A stretch of DNA of 64,000 nucleotides from Nephrocerus scutellatus (taxonomy: Eukaryota; Arthropoda; Insecta; Diptera; Pipunculidae). The notes under the pieces were generated by a model. It had not been told where the DNA came from. It did no database searches and worked only from the letters and a program-made list of their open reading frames with translations. Positions within the stretch are counted from its first letter, which is position 1. Every line of letters begins with the position of its first letter. Position numbers and translations under genes: made by a program. The stretch spans positions 68,901,536 to 68,965,535 of the forward strand of contig OX352764.1 in the NCBI GenBank assembly GCA_947095585.1, given 5' to 3'. Below, piece after piece: positions 1 through 10,371 of the stretch.

Positions 1-730
1 AGAACATGAAACAAATATGTAATTATAATGTATCAGAAAAAGAATAAACTGTTGGTCTTTTACTTGTTTCCCCCTACGCATCTTGAAATGCAAACTGCTT
101 GTTAGTTATATAACTAGTCGCACTGTTAACAAACATTTGTAAATTCATTGTAATCTATTATGTTTAAAATAAAAAAATAAAAAAATTTGTAAGGGGTACC
201 ACGATACGTTTTTTTTTTTTATTAGGATGCCCCATTCTTCCTATTATTTAGCTATGCGTAAAGATATCTGCGGGTTGTTTAACGTTTCTGCTAGTATATA
301 CTTGTGGTTTAATCATATGAAATTACTTTAAAAACATTTAAAAATCATTGAAATTGTTTCACAAAGTTCGCTCCCGGTTGCAACAAATTTTCATCAGCTA
401 ACTTCAATTTTCTGTCCTCTTCCTTTTTAAATCCTTTTTAAATTTTCATAAAAAAGTTTTGTATTTGGAATTTTGTAAATTGGGATTTTGAATTTGGGAT
501 TTTATGTTGTGGAATTAAACTTTCGGATGTTTTTATAGTGGATGACATAACATCGTTCTTGTTCTCATTCTGCTTCTGATTTTTCTTCTTGATGGCTTTG
601 TGTATTATACCGGGTGACTGACACGAAGTGTTACCAACTTCAGACTGTCATTGCTGTCAAACCAGTGATGACACAGTGCTCCAATTTACACTAATAACAG
701 TTCATTCCATTGTTTACAAGCGTACAAAAG
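1..730. other. AT-rich sequence, no gene seen
   Basis: No reading frame, RNA gene or repeat unit could be recognised here. The stretch is AT-rich with homopolymer runs of A and T. Its right part may hold the left end of the mariner element whose transposase remnant starts near 737, but I could not find a convincing terminal inverted repeat. Confidence 0.5.
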
Positions 731-736
731 CATTTT

Positions 737-1761
737 AGTGGGAAATAATCAGAAAAAAGTTATCCGCAACGGAATTCAAGCATAATAGTCTGATTGCTCT
801 GTATTTGGCTGGAAAACCACAGCCGCAGATCGTTAGCCAGTCAAAACATCTGCATGTGAATAAAATGTTTATGTATCGTACCATAAATCGTTATAACGAT
901 ACTGGCAGCATTGCAAAACGCCATGGTAGTTGACCGAAACGCACTGCAACAACGCCGGATATCATTCGGAAGGTCAAATTGGCTGGGAATCTGCGCCGTA
1001 GCGGCAGAAAAATGGCTCGTGAGGCGAACATTTCGCTCGAACGGATGCAGCACATATTGAAAGATCATCTTGGACTAAAGGCCTTAAAATTCCAAAAAAA
1101 GCATGGTCTCACCAAGGCTAAAAAAAAAGTTAGAGTGAAAAGAGCAACGGAGCTGTTACACTTGCACGAAAGTGGCGATTTGCCGAATTTGGTTTTCTCC
1201 GGTGAGTGACCGTTCGTTATTGAGCAATATGTGAACAAGCAAAATGACTGGATTTACTTGCCCGGCCGTTCTACTGAAAATTTGGAACAACGGATTGCCA
1301 CTCGAAACAAAGCGCCGCCGATGGTGATGGTTTGGGCCGCCGTAACGGCCGAAAGCCGTTCACCGCTCGTTTTTTTGGACCGTGGCATCAAGACAAATGC
1401 TCAAATTTATCGGGATCAAGTGTTGAAGCCTTGGGTACAAAAACATTTCGGCCGCCAAGCTTGGACATTTCAACAGGACTCGGCGCCGAGTCATAAAGCG
1501 CGCGTCAATCAAGATTGGCTGAGAAACAACGTTCCATGGTATATTTCCACTGCGCAATGGCCATCAAATTCACCGGATGCAAATCCGCTAGATTTCTCGA
1601 TTTGCGGTATTTTGAAGGGCAAGATTGGAATAAAAAAATACTAAAGTGTCGATCATCTCAAGCAAGCGCTTCGCCGGGAATGGGACAAAATACCGCAGAG
1701 CCACTTTCGTTCTGCATGCAATAGCTTTGTCCGGCAGTTTGATGGCCATAATCGCGGCTAA
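737..1761 (+). pseudogene. DD37D Tc1/mariner transposase, dead copy
   Basis: A single reading frame (frame 1) runs from the N-terminal helix-turn-helix region to the C-terminus of a mariner-superfamily transposase. In-frame stops break it at 931-933, 1207-1209 and 1642-1644, and it ends at 1759-1761. The C-terminal half shows QQDSAPSHKA and WPSNSPDANPLDF, with 37 residues between the second and third catalytic aspartates; this spacing defines the DD37D (maT-like) group. The first catalytic site reads FSGE where relatives have FSDE, so the first aspartate is also lost, and a stop follows at once. No clear start codon is present. The element once coded a cut-and-paste transposase acting at TA sites; it cannot be functional now. 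Terminal repeats were not located. Confidence 0.88.
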
Positions 1762-1865
1762 GGGTGGCCAAATCGCTAATGCAATTCGAAAATTTAAATA
1801 TTTGTGAACATTTTTTACTTTGACTCAATAAAATTCATCAAAAAATAAAAATTTATTTAAAAAAA

Positions 1866-2600
1866 ATAAACAAAAACAAGTAAATGTAAAAAACTCCGTT
1901 TTTCGGATACAAACTTTTATATATACATCGAAATACGCCACACAGTCGTTTATTATTTGGTAACTAGTTTAATGCTCGTCGTGCCTAGGCACGCACATTT
2001 TAATACTTTAATTATACACAATATTTGTATATGCAAATGCATACTGATAGCAAAGTTTTGTTAATTTGTTCTTCAGAATTTTCCATCTGATCTTCAATAA
2101 TTTGTTATGATCGACTTTAATTTGATCTTTGCCATCAATATTTGCAGAAATTATGCTCTATATCTTTGTTGAAAATAGATAAAACAAAAATAAAATCAAC
2201 AAAATTTACCGCAAGAAATTAACAAATCAATTTTCAAATGATTTTGTTCCTCATTTGTTCAATTGGTATTTGTTGATTTGTTGTTATAGTAACTTTTTTT
2301 TACAGTGCAAAAAAAACGAAGTGAAAAAAAATCATAGTAACCTTTGAGCGTTACACACAAACAGACAAACATTTTTGTTTAATTATTATATTAAATAAAC
2401 GCCAAAATATCTGTTTTTGAGGTCGGCTATTTCAAAGAATTTTCTTTTTTTTCACGCTTCACACGCGCCACCGCGACTCGCGACACGCGTAAAAAGCGGG
2501 ATATCAAAATGAGCCCCTGACATTGAGCCGCTCACGAAATTTCAGCCCTCAACTAAAAATTTCAGACTTTCAGCAAACAATTTATCAAAATACTCAATGA
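1866..2600 (+). repeat. CpG-rich dispersed repeat, copy 1, with internal insert
   Basis: This segment matches 31812-32150 in order. It opens with the motif AACAAGTAAATGTAAAA, passes through CGCCACACAGTC and TTATTATTTGG, and ends in a block rich in CGCG (about 2452-2490). In this copy about 425 bp (roughly 1966-2390) are inserted between TTATTATTTGGTAA and CGCCAAAATAT, which are contiguous in the other copy. A third copy of the CpG-rich block lies at 24818-25110 in the opposite orientation. No coding capacity was seen. The family is unnamed to me. Confidence 0.65.
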
Positions 2601-2802
2601 AACATTAGGAAAGGGTCAATTCATATTAAAAAACCAAAAAAACAAAAATAAAACCGTTGTAAACATTGTAAACAACAACACACCACGGAGGAAGTATTTG
2701 AAAATCTGCAAGGTAATCCAGAAGAAATAATTTCCGTTAAAGCGTTCAGGTATGTCACCCAGTGCTCTAAGCATGAGAACATTGTATTGCCACTATTAAT
2801 AT

Positions 2803-2976
2803 AATATTCGGCGCGATAGACCGTTGCGGTCCAAGGCCTAGCTTCTCGCGACCATTTGTGTTGTGCATGTATATTTTTTGGACACAAGTGGAAGGGACCT
2901 ACAATTTAATGCTAGATCCGAACGGCGAATTGAGAAGCTTTCCGTGACAAGTTATTACTCTCGGACGTTTGTCAAA
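2803..2976 (-). mobile_element. tRNA-derived SINE, headless copy
   Basis: This segment is a close copy of 9133-9308: the two share the block around CTAGCTTCT, then GGAAGGGACCTACAATTTAA and GGACGTTTGTCA. The tRNA-like head present in the 9.1-kb copy is missing, because the sequence changes abruptly at about 2977 into the gag region of the LOA-like LINE. It is read as a 5'-truncated SINE on the minus strand. Confidence 0.7.
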
Positions 2977-3320
2977 CATTCGCGAGAGGTGGTGGAGAGG
3001 TGTCGGTGGCCACGTAGTGAACTTCGGAAAATTAAACGAAGTGGTGTCTTGCAATGCTACCGATGTCAGAGATACGGACACACTTCGTTTAATTGCAATA
3101 TTGAGTTCAGGTGCGTCAAGTGCCAAACGTTACATAGTCCTAGAAACTGTAAGGTGCAAAAGAAGGAGCAACGTTTCTACTGGGCGGTAAAGCGGGATAC
3201 CTTGCTTCTTGGCGAGTTTTATAAAAACCTCTATGACCGGCTTCAATCCAAGAAGCGGGTGGCTAAACAAAATGCAACTTAGAAAGCCAAATGCATTGAA
3301 AATCTCATGAAAACGGTAGT
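2977..3320 (+). pseudogene. LINE gag fragment with CCHC knuckles
   Basis: The open stretch has the zinc knuckle CYRCQRYGHTSFNC followed by a second one, CVKCQTLHSPRNC. A further frame-shifted stretch near 3190 reads GYLASWRV and resembles the GHPASYKGC motif usual after LINE gag knuckles. Such proteins bind the element RNA in the ribonucleoprotein particle. The open frame ends at 3280-3282. Upstream residues belong to the fused SINE copy and not to gag, so the true start is lost. Confidence 0.75.
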
Positions 3321-3437
3321 TGTTCAAATAAAAGTTTAGAAAATAAAGTAAACACTCTTGCCAATGATATAGCAGGTAAAATGTGCAGCTAAACACTTTG
3401 AATCTGCTACGTGGTTTTATTAATGTCTGAGCTTAGA

Positions 3438-3837
3438 TGCAAATCACTCAGAATAGCTGCTTTAAGTGTCAATTCCATTATCTCGGTCTCCAGAAGTGGC
3501 AATTTGCTGCGCTTTGTGAAAGATCACAGACCGGACATACTTCTTTTAAACTATTCCTGATGCAAGACATAATGTAGAATTTAAAAACTACGACTTAATA
3601 CGCACGAACAGAAAGAACGTGATTCGAGGTAGTGGAACAGCAGTGCTGATCCGGAAACCAATAAGTTTCAAAACGATTTATAAGACCGATGTTGCAAACT
3701 TTAATTGTCTAGAGATGACTCTTAACTCACTGCCACTTCGAAAAAATAGCGACCAAAATGGAATTTTTATAGTAGCTTCGTTTGCTGACGAGTCCATATT
3801 CATACTCGTAAACCTACCAGAAATTCCAAAATGAAGT
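3438..3837 (+). pseudogene. LINE AP-endonuclease fragment
   Basis: Translation from about 3450 gives LRIAALSVNSI, then FVKDHRPDILLLN, the N-terminal motif of the LINE endonuclease that nicks the target. After a frame break it continues as a 71-codon open stretch (3619-3834) with GSGTAVLIRKPIS. The C-terminal half of the endonuclease, with the SDH motif, was not recovered. A stop follows the LLLN motif and another ends the open stretch. Confidence 0.7.
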
Positions 3838-4229
3838 TTTAGAGAAACTTAATGGAACAGTTTCGAAAAACGGGCCATAATAGAATGCATAAATAGCATT
3901 TCCTCTTCTGAAGTCCCTACCAATAGGAATGTGACGAGGAGTGTGATTTCTGCTTCGAAAGACTGAATTCGGTGATACTGCCGAGTATTAATTCGACGGT
4001 CCCAAAAATTAAAAACAAAAGTTCTACGGAGTGTTATCTGAACCTACGTTAAAGAGGCACAAGAGTTTTTTAGTCACTCAAATAAAAAAAATGCACTGGC
4101 AGCTCCCTGGTGTAGTGGGCAATAGTGATCTAATAATACTCAAGTCCCTTTTAAGAAATGTGTAAACCCTACTGGAACAACAATTTCGGAACAGTATTAA
4201 CAATTATCGGAAGCACCGAGCAAAAAATA

Positions 4230-4975
4230 TCATAAGGTCTGACTCAAGGAACATGTTCTCGAAAATAAATCGACTTTATAAGCCCCGTAATGTTATTACT
4301 GTACCGGAATTTAAGATACCAAATGCTTTAGAGCATCTCATTTCTCAAGTGGGAATTGATAACAGAACGATAACAATCGTCAACAACTAATTTATCGTTG
4401 TCGAGGGTGTCGAGAAGCTTAAGCTTATTGGATCCCATAATGAAACGGTGCTTCAAATAGAAAGTCTTCCAACTAATTTTGCGGATATAGTAAACGAGGA
4501 ATTACACGGATTTTATAATCTGCACAATTACTCGGATACTCTTGTACGCTTCTCAGATGATATAAAACCGGACGAACAAACACAAGACCAAATAAACAAG
4601 TACTTATCGACAATGACTAAATTTAAAATTTCAGTAAACTGAACAACAAGCTATCAACAGGTTTAGACTCCCAACATTCCCAATATCGTGCTGAAACATC
4701 TTTCGGACGATATCCTACGGAAATACTGCGTAATTTGTAATAACTTGCTCAACAATCACTTATACTTCCCGAGTAGTTGGAAAACATCGAAGCTTTTTCG
4801 AATAATAAAAAACAGCAAGATCCTTCTGATCCGACGAATTATAGGCCAATAAATCTCCTGCCTAATGTCGGGAAAGTCTCAGAAGTGGTTATTAGCAATA
4901 GTCTATTTTGAGCGTGTGCGACGAAAAAGAGATCATACCCGGAACCAATTTGGGTTGAAACAAAACCACTCAAAG
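4230..4975 (+). pseudogene. LINE reverse transcriptase, N-terminal part
   Basis: The frame passes through a linker region (open 4448-4642) to the RT finger motif DPTNYRPINLLPNVGKV near 4830-4880 and then IIPGTNLGLKQNH near 4935. The last corresponds to the conserved 'phe-gly-phe' region before the catalytic palm. Several stops and frame changes are present. The homology ends abruptly at about 4975, where unrelated AT-rich DNA and the family-H element begin. Confidence 0.7.
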
Positions 4976-5019
4976 GTTTCAAAGATTTATTATTGTTATT
5001 TCAAAATACATCTATGTAT

Positions 5020-5665
5020 ATAAAAAACAACCCATAAAAATTAAAATTTTTCATGTAAATTCTCTAATAGGAGAAACATATGTGTGCAAAGTTTGAATCG
5101 GGTTAATTTGGAAAAAATTAATATTAGAGCCCCCTTCACTTCAAAATTTTTTCAAAAACTGTTCTCACCGGAGATACACTTGTGTAAAAAAATTTGTATG
5201 GAAAAAATACAAAATACAAATGTCTATCGGAGATACACATATTCCTCAAATTTAATTTTAAATTTGTATGTGGCCTCATGACCCCAGAGGCAGGCGTCTG
5301 TAAAATTTTTACAATAAGTGTTGTCCATCAGAGATACACACATGTATAAAATATGAAGATAGTCGGGTTGATTTTTTTTAAAAAATTTGTATGCGGTCCA
5401 CAACACCGGGCCCGGGGTCTCCAAATTTTTTACAAAAAGTGTTGTCCATCGGAGATACATAAATAACATAAAATTTAAAGAATATTATTTTTTTTAAATT
5501 TTATATGAGCACCCCAAATTTTAATAGAAAGTATTGTCACCGGAAATATACATGTGGGCAAAATTTCAATAAAATCCGGCTTTGGGAAGTGGCAGAAAAT
5601 CTGACCAGCCAGCCAGCCAGCCAGACAGCCACGTGCACGCGAAGTTAATATAGAGATTTTAAAAA
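5020..5665 (+). repeat. Family-H dispersed element, copy H1
   Basis: The left end has CCCATAAAAATT and TGTAAATTCTCTAAT; the right end has a (CCAG)n run, then GCACGCGAAGTTAATATAGAG and TTTTAAAAA. In between are about five variant repeat units, each carrying CGGAGATACAC or CGGAAATATAC, followed by AAATTTG and often GGGAGCC-like text. The unit motif occurs at about 5169, 5228, 5329, 5450 and 5541. The last unit is of a distinct type (TATTGTCACCGGAAATA, then GGAAGTGGC). TAAATTCTCTA at the left and TAAAATCTCTA (reverse of the right end) form a short imperfect inverted repeat. No coding capacity was seen. Confidence 0.75.
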
Positions 5666-6159
5666 TGAAATGCTGTTCGTTGGTAACCGCATCAGAAAAC
5701 TCAAGAACTGTACTGCACCCATTGGTGATGACAGAATGGATCGATGGTGTGAGGTTGTTGGTGACGATTGGTGGTCATCAATATGGGGGTGGTGGGTCGA
5801 AGGAGACGGTATGGTTAGAGAGGGCGTTGGAAGAAGTTGGTCGGGGGCGACGAAGTGGGCGGAAAGGTTATGTGTATTGGCTATGGGCAATGATGGGGGT
5901 GATGGGGCCATATGAAAACGAACCCCTTATATTTTGAAACGGGATCCCTGGGTCAATGAAGTCAATAGATTCGCTAGAACACTGCAGGAACGTTTCCTGC
6001 TTTATTGCTTTTTATTGCTTCTTCCACCAGCACCACTCAAGAGAAATAGCCAGTTGCATGCCACCCACCTCTCCTTGAATTCAACATACGCAGTTGAGCG
6101 CGGTAGGGAAGATCCTCGAACAGCTAGTCTACGATATACGGGAATAAATTTGTTCTAAC
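5666..6159 (+). other. G/T-rich and unassigned sequence between LINE halves
   Basis: The stretch 5700-5935 is unusually G-rich on the plus strand. It has open frames on both strands with no recognisable motif, best explained by skewed composition. From about 5940 the text may be LINE-derived, but the RT homology is only firm from 6160. Confidence 0.4.
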
Positions 6160-7100
6160 AGATAATACAAACACGACGGTTAGGGTTTTCAATATCGTTA
6201 ACGGTCTTCCACAGGGTGTAGTAACGGCGCCAATTCTGTTTAATATATTTATTTCCGAAGTACTGAAGGATATGGATACGTCCATTGCTTATACAGACGA
6301 CATTATGCTATACGTACACGGCTCGAGAGTCGAAGAGATTCAAAGAAATTTGCAAAGCAAATTCCATGGATTTCGGGCACACTGCGAAATGTGGAAGCTT
6401 AAGATTATCTATACAAAATGCGAAGTTCTCCTAGTTCGCAACCTACTAAGACGCTTGCAGATAACTGGTACAAATTGCTTTCAAATTCCAGCAGATAACT
6501 GGTACAAATGGCTTGCAAATTCCAACAAAGAAGCGGTAGTGTGGTATTTGGATGTTTATTTGGATACATTGAAGTATTACAATGAACACGTAAATACCGA
6601 TGTGAAAAAGAAATGGCGCTGAAAAAGCTATTTTATTCACGCCACCTAAGATGGGATGTGAAGGTTCTTTTTTACCAGGCGTTCATAAGACCAATTTTAA
6701 CGCATGCTTGTCCAATATGGTGGAACATCATCCTTCATATATGGAAAAATTACGCGTTCTTGAGTGGAAAGCGTGTATGGGTATGTCTAAAAGCGAGCAT
6801 TCTAATTATAGGCATTATGTGTCGAAATCCTAGATGCTTCCGGAGTTTCAAGGAACGATAACATAATTCTTGATCTTACTAGGATCCATTTCGCTCGGTC
6901 AGCCTCTATTGACTTAATTTCGGGGTTTTATATCCGAACCCTATAAGTACTTCGAGAAAGCACTAGAGAGCGGACTTATACCACCGAAGAAATTCTTGCA
7001 TATTGATGCACTATCTGTCTGTATCTGTCGGACTCGTGCAATGTGCCAGTGGTCTACCATATAGCTAGAAGACCAACAGACAAACGCAGTAACACACCTC
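6160..7100 (+). pseudogene. LINE reverse transcriptase, catalytic and C-terminal part
   Basis: RT palm motif NGLPQGVVTAPILFNIF is followed at about 6287-6313 by AYTDDIMLY. This keeps both catalytic aspartates, although most LINEs have FADD or YADD. Thumb motifs (LFYQAFIRPILTHACPIWW, then HPSYMEKLRV in another frame) follow at 6651-6760. The tail shows IPP and NVPVVYHIARR near 6980-7070, as in LOA-type C-termini. At least four frame breaks separate these pieces, so the protein cannot be made. Confidence 0.78.
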
Positions 7101-7244
7101 AATGAGACCGTAATAAGAGCAATTTAATTAGATACTATTGTTAACTAGTATACTTAAAACTTTTTTTTGGTTAATACTTAAAAGTAAATTTAAAGATTTT
7201 TTATCCATTTTTTCTTCAAAAAATGTTCCGCCATCGGGCCATTT

Positions 7245-7672
7245 ATAACAAAAAAAACTCATAAAAATTAGAATTTTTCATGTAAATTCTACAATAACGT
7301 AAAGTATACTAAATTCCACTTTAAGTGCTGAAAAATGAAAACAATATGCGAAGTACTGCAACCCAACAACAAAACAACCCCAATCGTAAAGCCAGCAGCG
7401 CTGCTCACAGCCAACCAGCCCACACAGAACACGGTCATTAGAGTATGACGTGATCTGATGCCGCTATATGGGAAAAAATTTGTATGTGAGCCCACCGACC
7501 CCGCGGTCCTATCACTCTCAAATATATATAGAAAGTGTTGTCATGGGAAATACACATCTGTGCAAAGTGTGAATAAAATCGGGCATTAGGAAGTGGGTTA
7601 AAAATTGATCAAAAGATCTGACCAGCCAACCAGCTACGGGCACGCGAAGTTAATATAAGATTTTTAAGATAA
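7245..7672 (+). repeat. Family-H dispersed element, copy H2
   Basis: The left end carries CTCATAAAAATTAGAATTTT and TGTAAATTCTACAAT; the right end carries GGGCACGCGAAGTTAATATA. It contains the terminal-type unit with TGTTGTCATGGGAAATACAC, GGAAGTGGGTTAAAAATTG and a short CCAG-like run. An extra internal module (about 7330-7480) with GCGCTGCTCACA and CGTGATCTGATGC is shared with copy H4 near 22385-22500. Confidence 0.7.
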
Positions 7673-9132
7673 AATAAATGATTTAAAACAAAAGTTGTTT
7701 TATTCAATTCAACTTTAACGAAGCAAAGGCGTCCGCATAAATCAAAAATATTTTAATAGATAGCATAGGCCGAAATGTCATGATCAGAAGTTTTTTAAAA
7801 AGTAAAGTGGTATACTATTAACCTAGCTATTTTGCTATTACTCAGCTTCAATTAGATTAATAATATCGCAGGAAACGTATGCAGTAGCCAAAAAACCAAA
7901 CATGCAACTAAAGTAGTTACAGCCTTTCATTAACTTCAAAACAATCGCTTCCTCTTCTTATACTCGTATAGCATTACAATATAAGTACGTATCGAAAAAT
8001 TCAGCGTTTACAAAGTTGCAAAGGGATTTTACGCATCACATGGTGGTAGCATGCGTTGACCTGCATGAAAGTGTCCTTCAGCTCTTTACATATATTGAAA
8101 CTGATGGCCGGTGAATAAAAGTACTCAATAAAGTGTACTATATTGTAAAGTTCCACTACAAATATATTGGCGTATCAACAAAATGACAAATTGCCCTGTG
8201 TACTAATTTTTTCGTATGTCGCTTGTTGTCTGCATTTTTAATCCGTCTACCTCATGCCTACACGTGTGGTAATTATAGAAGAAAACCCTGTAGTGAAATT
8301 CTACAAGAATCGTAAACATGTTATTTGTTGTTGTTATATTTTTAATTACCTGTGGTATTTTGCTTAGTATGTTCTTGACAATGTCATTTCGTGTCTGATA
8401 ATCTGCTTAATTTCGATACAATAATAGATAGAAAGCAGTTGAGGTTAGAAAGTCACGAACATTTCTCTACCTAATTAGTGTACGATTTAAATTCCTGTTT
8501 AGTAAAAGGTTTAAATATTGTATAGAGCTATCCTTTCGCATATGGGTGTGTGGTTTGATCGCAGAAGATACTGCTTAATGGTAAAATAAAGCCACCAATT
8601 TGGTGGGGTGTTTGGTGGCTTTGTCGAAAAGCGAAGGGTGGTTGTTCGGAGTACGGGTGTGGTCGATATTAGTGTCAAGTTCATAGTATTGGGGATCGCT
8701 GAGATGAATAGTGGCGAAAAGACACTTTTAACACCACCAGAGGTAGAGCTGGAAAGAGGGACATTATAGATATCACTGTCAAATTCTTTTTGTGGTAGCT
8801 ATGATGAGTAGTGACGGTAGATACTCTTATCGTCTCTAGGGTTGTGGATGAGTGGGAATGTGACTGGTGATAAGACCGTTATTAGTGTCGAATCAATATT
8901 TTCAGACAAAGCCGAGCACTCACCTAGTATTTTTTTATAATTAGCGCAGGCTTCAAGAGATTTCCACCCTTAAAATGCATAGGAAAAGGGCTTGGAAATA
9001 TTGGGATAGAAGAAGGAAAGTAAGTGCTGTTTTGCTCATAAGCCCATATTGTTGGTTCTACATCTTGCTTACTTACTCCATCAACTCAATCGTTCAAGTG
9101 AATACAGCTGTATACGGCAACTATAATATTAA
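7673..9132. other. No gene seen
   Basis: AT-rich sequence without recognisable coding or repeat content. Around 8585-8890 the plus strand is G/T-rich with loose GGTGG repeats. Short open frames here lack family motifs. Confidence 0.5.
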
Positions 9133-9403
9133 TAATATTCGGCACGACAGACCGTTTCGGTCCTAGGCCTAGCTTCTTGTGACCATTTGTGTTGTGCATT
9201 TATATTTTTGCACGCAAATGGAAGGGACCTACAATTTAATGCCGTATCCGAACGGCGAATTGGGAAGCTTTCCGTGACAAGTTATTACTCTCGGACGTTT
9301 GTCAGACAATATTTTGTGGGACAATACTTTTAGTGTTTCTGGGATTCGAACCACGAACCTCCTGCTCAGAAGCCATGCACTTATCCACTGAGCCACGGCG
9401 CCC
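9133..9403 (-). mobile_element. tRNA-derived SINE, intact head
   Basis: Read on the minus strand, the element starts with GGGCGCCGTGGCTCAGTGG. The RNA polymerase III A box, TGGCTCAGTGG, lies at 9385-9395 and the B box, GGTTCGAATCC, at 9342-9352. About 200 bp of non-tRNA body follow, ending in an AT-rich TATTATTAATATT tail. The body is shared with 2803-2976 and 57672-57862. It would be transcribed by Pol III and mobilised by a LINE partner. It is not a functional tRNA gene: it is fused to the body and occurs in several diverged copies. Confidence 0.85.
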
Positions 9404-9544
9404 ACATAATGCAACTATGCAGTGAGAAAAATTCGTGTTTTTTTTTAAGACGCTTCAGGAAATGAGCCCGACGTCGTCCGAGTGGGAGCCAACGATGCTA
9501 GCACTGCACCACTGATACTCACTTTTTAATTTTGGTGACGTCAA

Positions 9545-9690
9545 TTTTTAATCTTTGTTTGGGAGCCCCCATATCCCGCGACCCGATCATCACCAAATTT
9601 TTACAAAAAGTGTTGTTTATCAGAGATATACATGTGCATAAAATTTGAAGAAAATCGGTTAAATTTTTTAAAAAAAATTAAAAAAAAATT
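9545..9690 (+). repeat. Family-H single unit
   Basis: This contains one complete internal unit of family H: GGGAGCCCCCATAT, a CCCGATCA stretch, ACAAAAAGTGTTG, AGAGATATACATGTG and AAATCGG, then an A-rich run. Neither family end is present, so this is a fragment. Confidence 0.65.
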
Positions 9691-10062
9691 ACAAAAAAAG
9701 CTGAATATACATAAGTAATAAGTAAATATTAAAACGCTGGTCAAAGAGTGCATGACGCTATTTTGTTGTTCGTACTTGTAGATTTTGCTGATTTTTCGTT
9801 ATAATTATCATAACTTTTAAACAATAAGCCCTAATTGATTATTATTTGGAACCGTATGTCATTTAGTACCAAATAGATGTTGAAGTTATTTGTTAACTAT
9901 AACTAATCCGCACAAATTTACATGAATGTATATAATGACTGGGATACATAAAGATTTATCTCTAGCATTTTATAGTAACTTAGTTATGCCAAGTTATATA
10001 AGATTAGGATTCTAATTCTTCACTATTGGGAATCGTAGAACATCTTAGGTGTCATTCATAAG
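9691..10062. other. No gene seen; left flank of the Jockey-type LINE
   Basis: AT-rich sequence with no motif recognised. Its last bases run into the 8-bp target duplication at 10063-10070. Confidence 0.4.
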
Positions 10063-10070
10063 GTGTTGTA
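10063..10070. repeat. Left target-site duplication of the LINE
   Basis: GTGTTGTA at 10063-10070 is repeated at 16231-16238, directly after the A-rich tail of the LINE. An exact 8-bp match at that place fits target-primed insertion. A chance match in AT-rich DNA is possible but unlikely given its position. Confidence 0.65.
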
Positions 10071-10371
10071 AGAAGTAGACAGAGTGAACACTGAACAGTG
10101 AGGTTGAGTTTAATCTAGTGTTACCTTAAAACAAACAAAAACATATATTTTGTGAGTAATAAACGCAAAATTAGTTGCAAACAATAGCATCCCGTACAAA
10201 TCATCGTGGAGAGATGACAGCGAAATTGGCGCTATTATTCAGCTTTCGACGGTGGAACCTAAATTGTGAAACCGCTAAGCTTTTATGTCGATCAAAAGCT
10301 TTTCATCCAATGTCTTAAAAGCTCTCACCAGCATTGCCAACTAAAATAATAAAATCTAAATAAATAAATAA

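Larger units (their letters stand above)
2977..7190 (+). mobile_element. LOA/Bilbo-like non-LTR retrotransposon, decayed
   Basis: The parts occur in the normal LINE order: gag zinc knuckles (2977-3284), an AP-type endonuclease (3438-3834), the first part of a reverse transcriptase (4230-4975), then the RT catalytic and thumb regions (6160-7090). Frames shift many times and stops are frequent. About 1.2 kb of non-LINE DNA lies between the two RT halves, including a family-H copy at 5020-5665. The assignment to the LOA (Bilbo/Baggins) group rests on the sequence style of the gag knuckles, the endonuclease start LRIAALSVNSI and the RT thumb. That clade call is moderate; non-LTR identity is strong. 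Neither target-site duplications nor a poly-A tail were found. Confidence 0.8.

Noticed and set aside
5665..5937. Overlapping 80-90-codon open frames on both strands
   Set aside because: Open frames on both strands arise from G-rich skew; no motif and no conserved start.
9342..9403. Functional tRNA gene
   Set aside because: The tRNA-like head is fused to a dispersed body, and copies at other sites share the body; this is a SINE.
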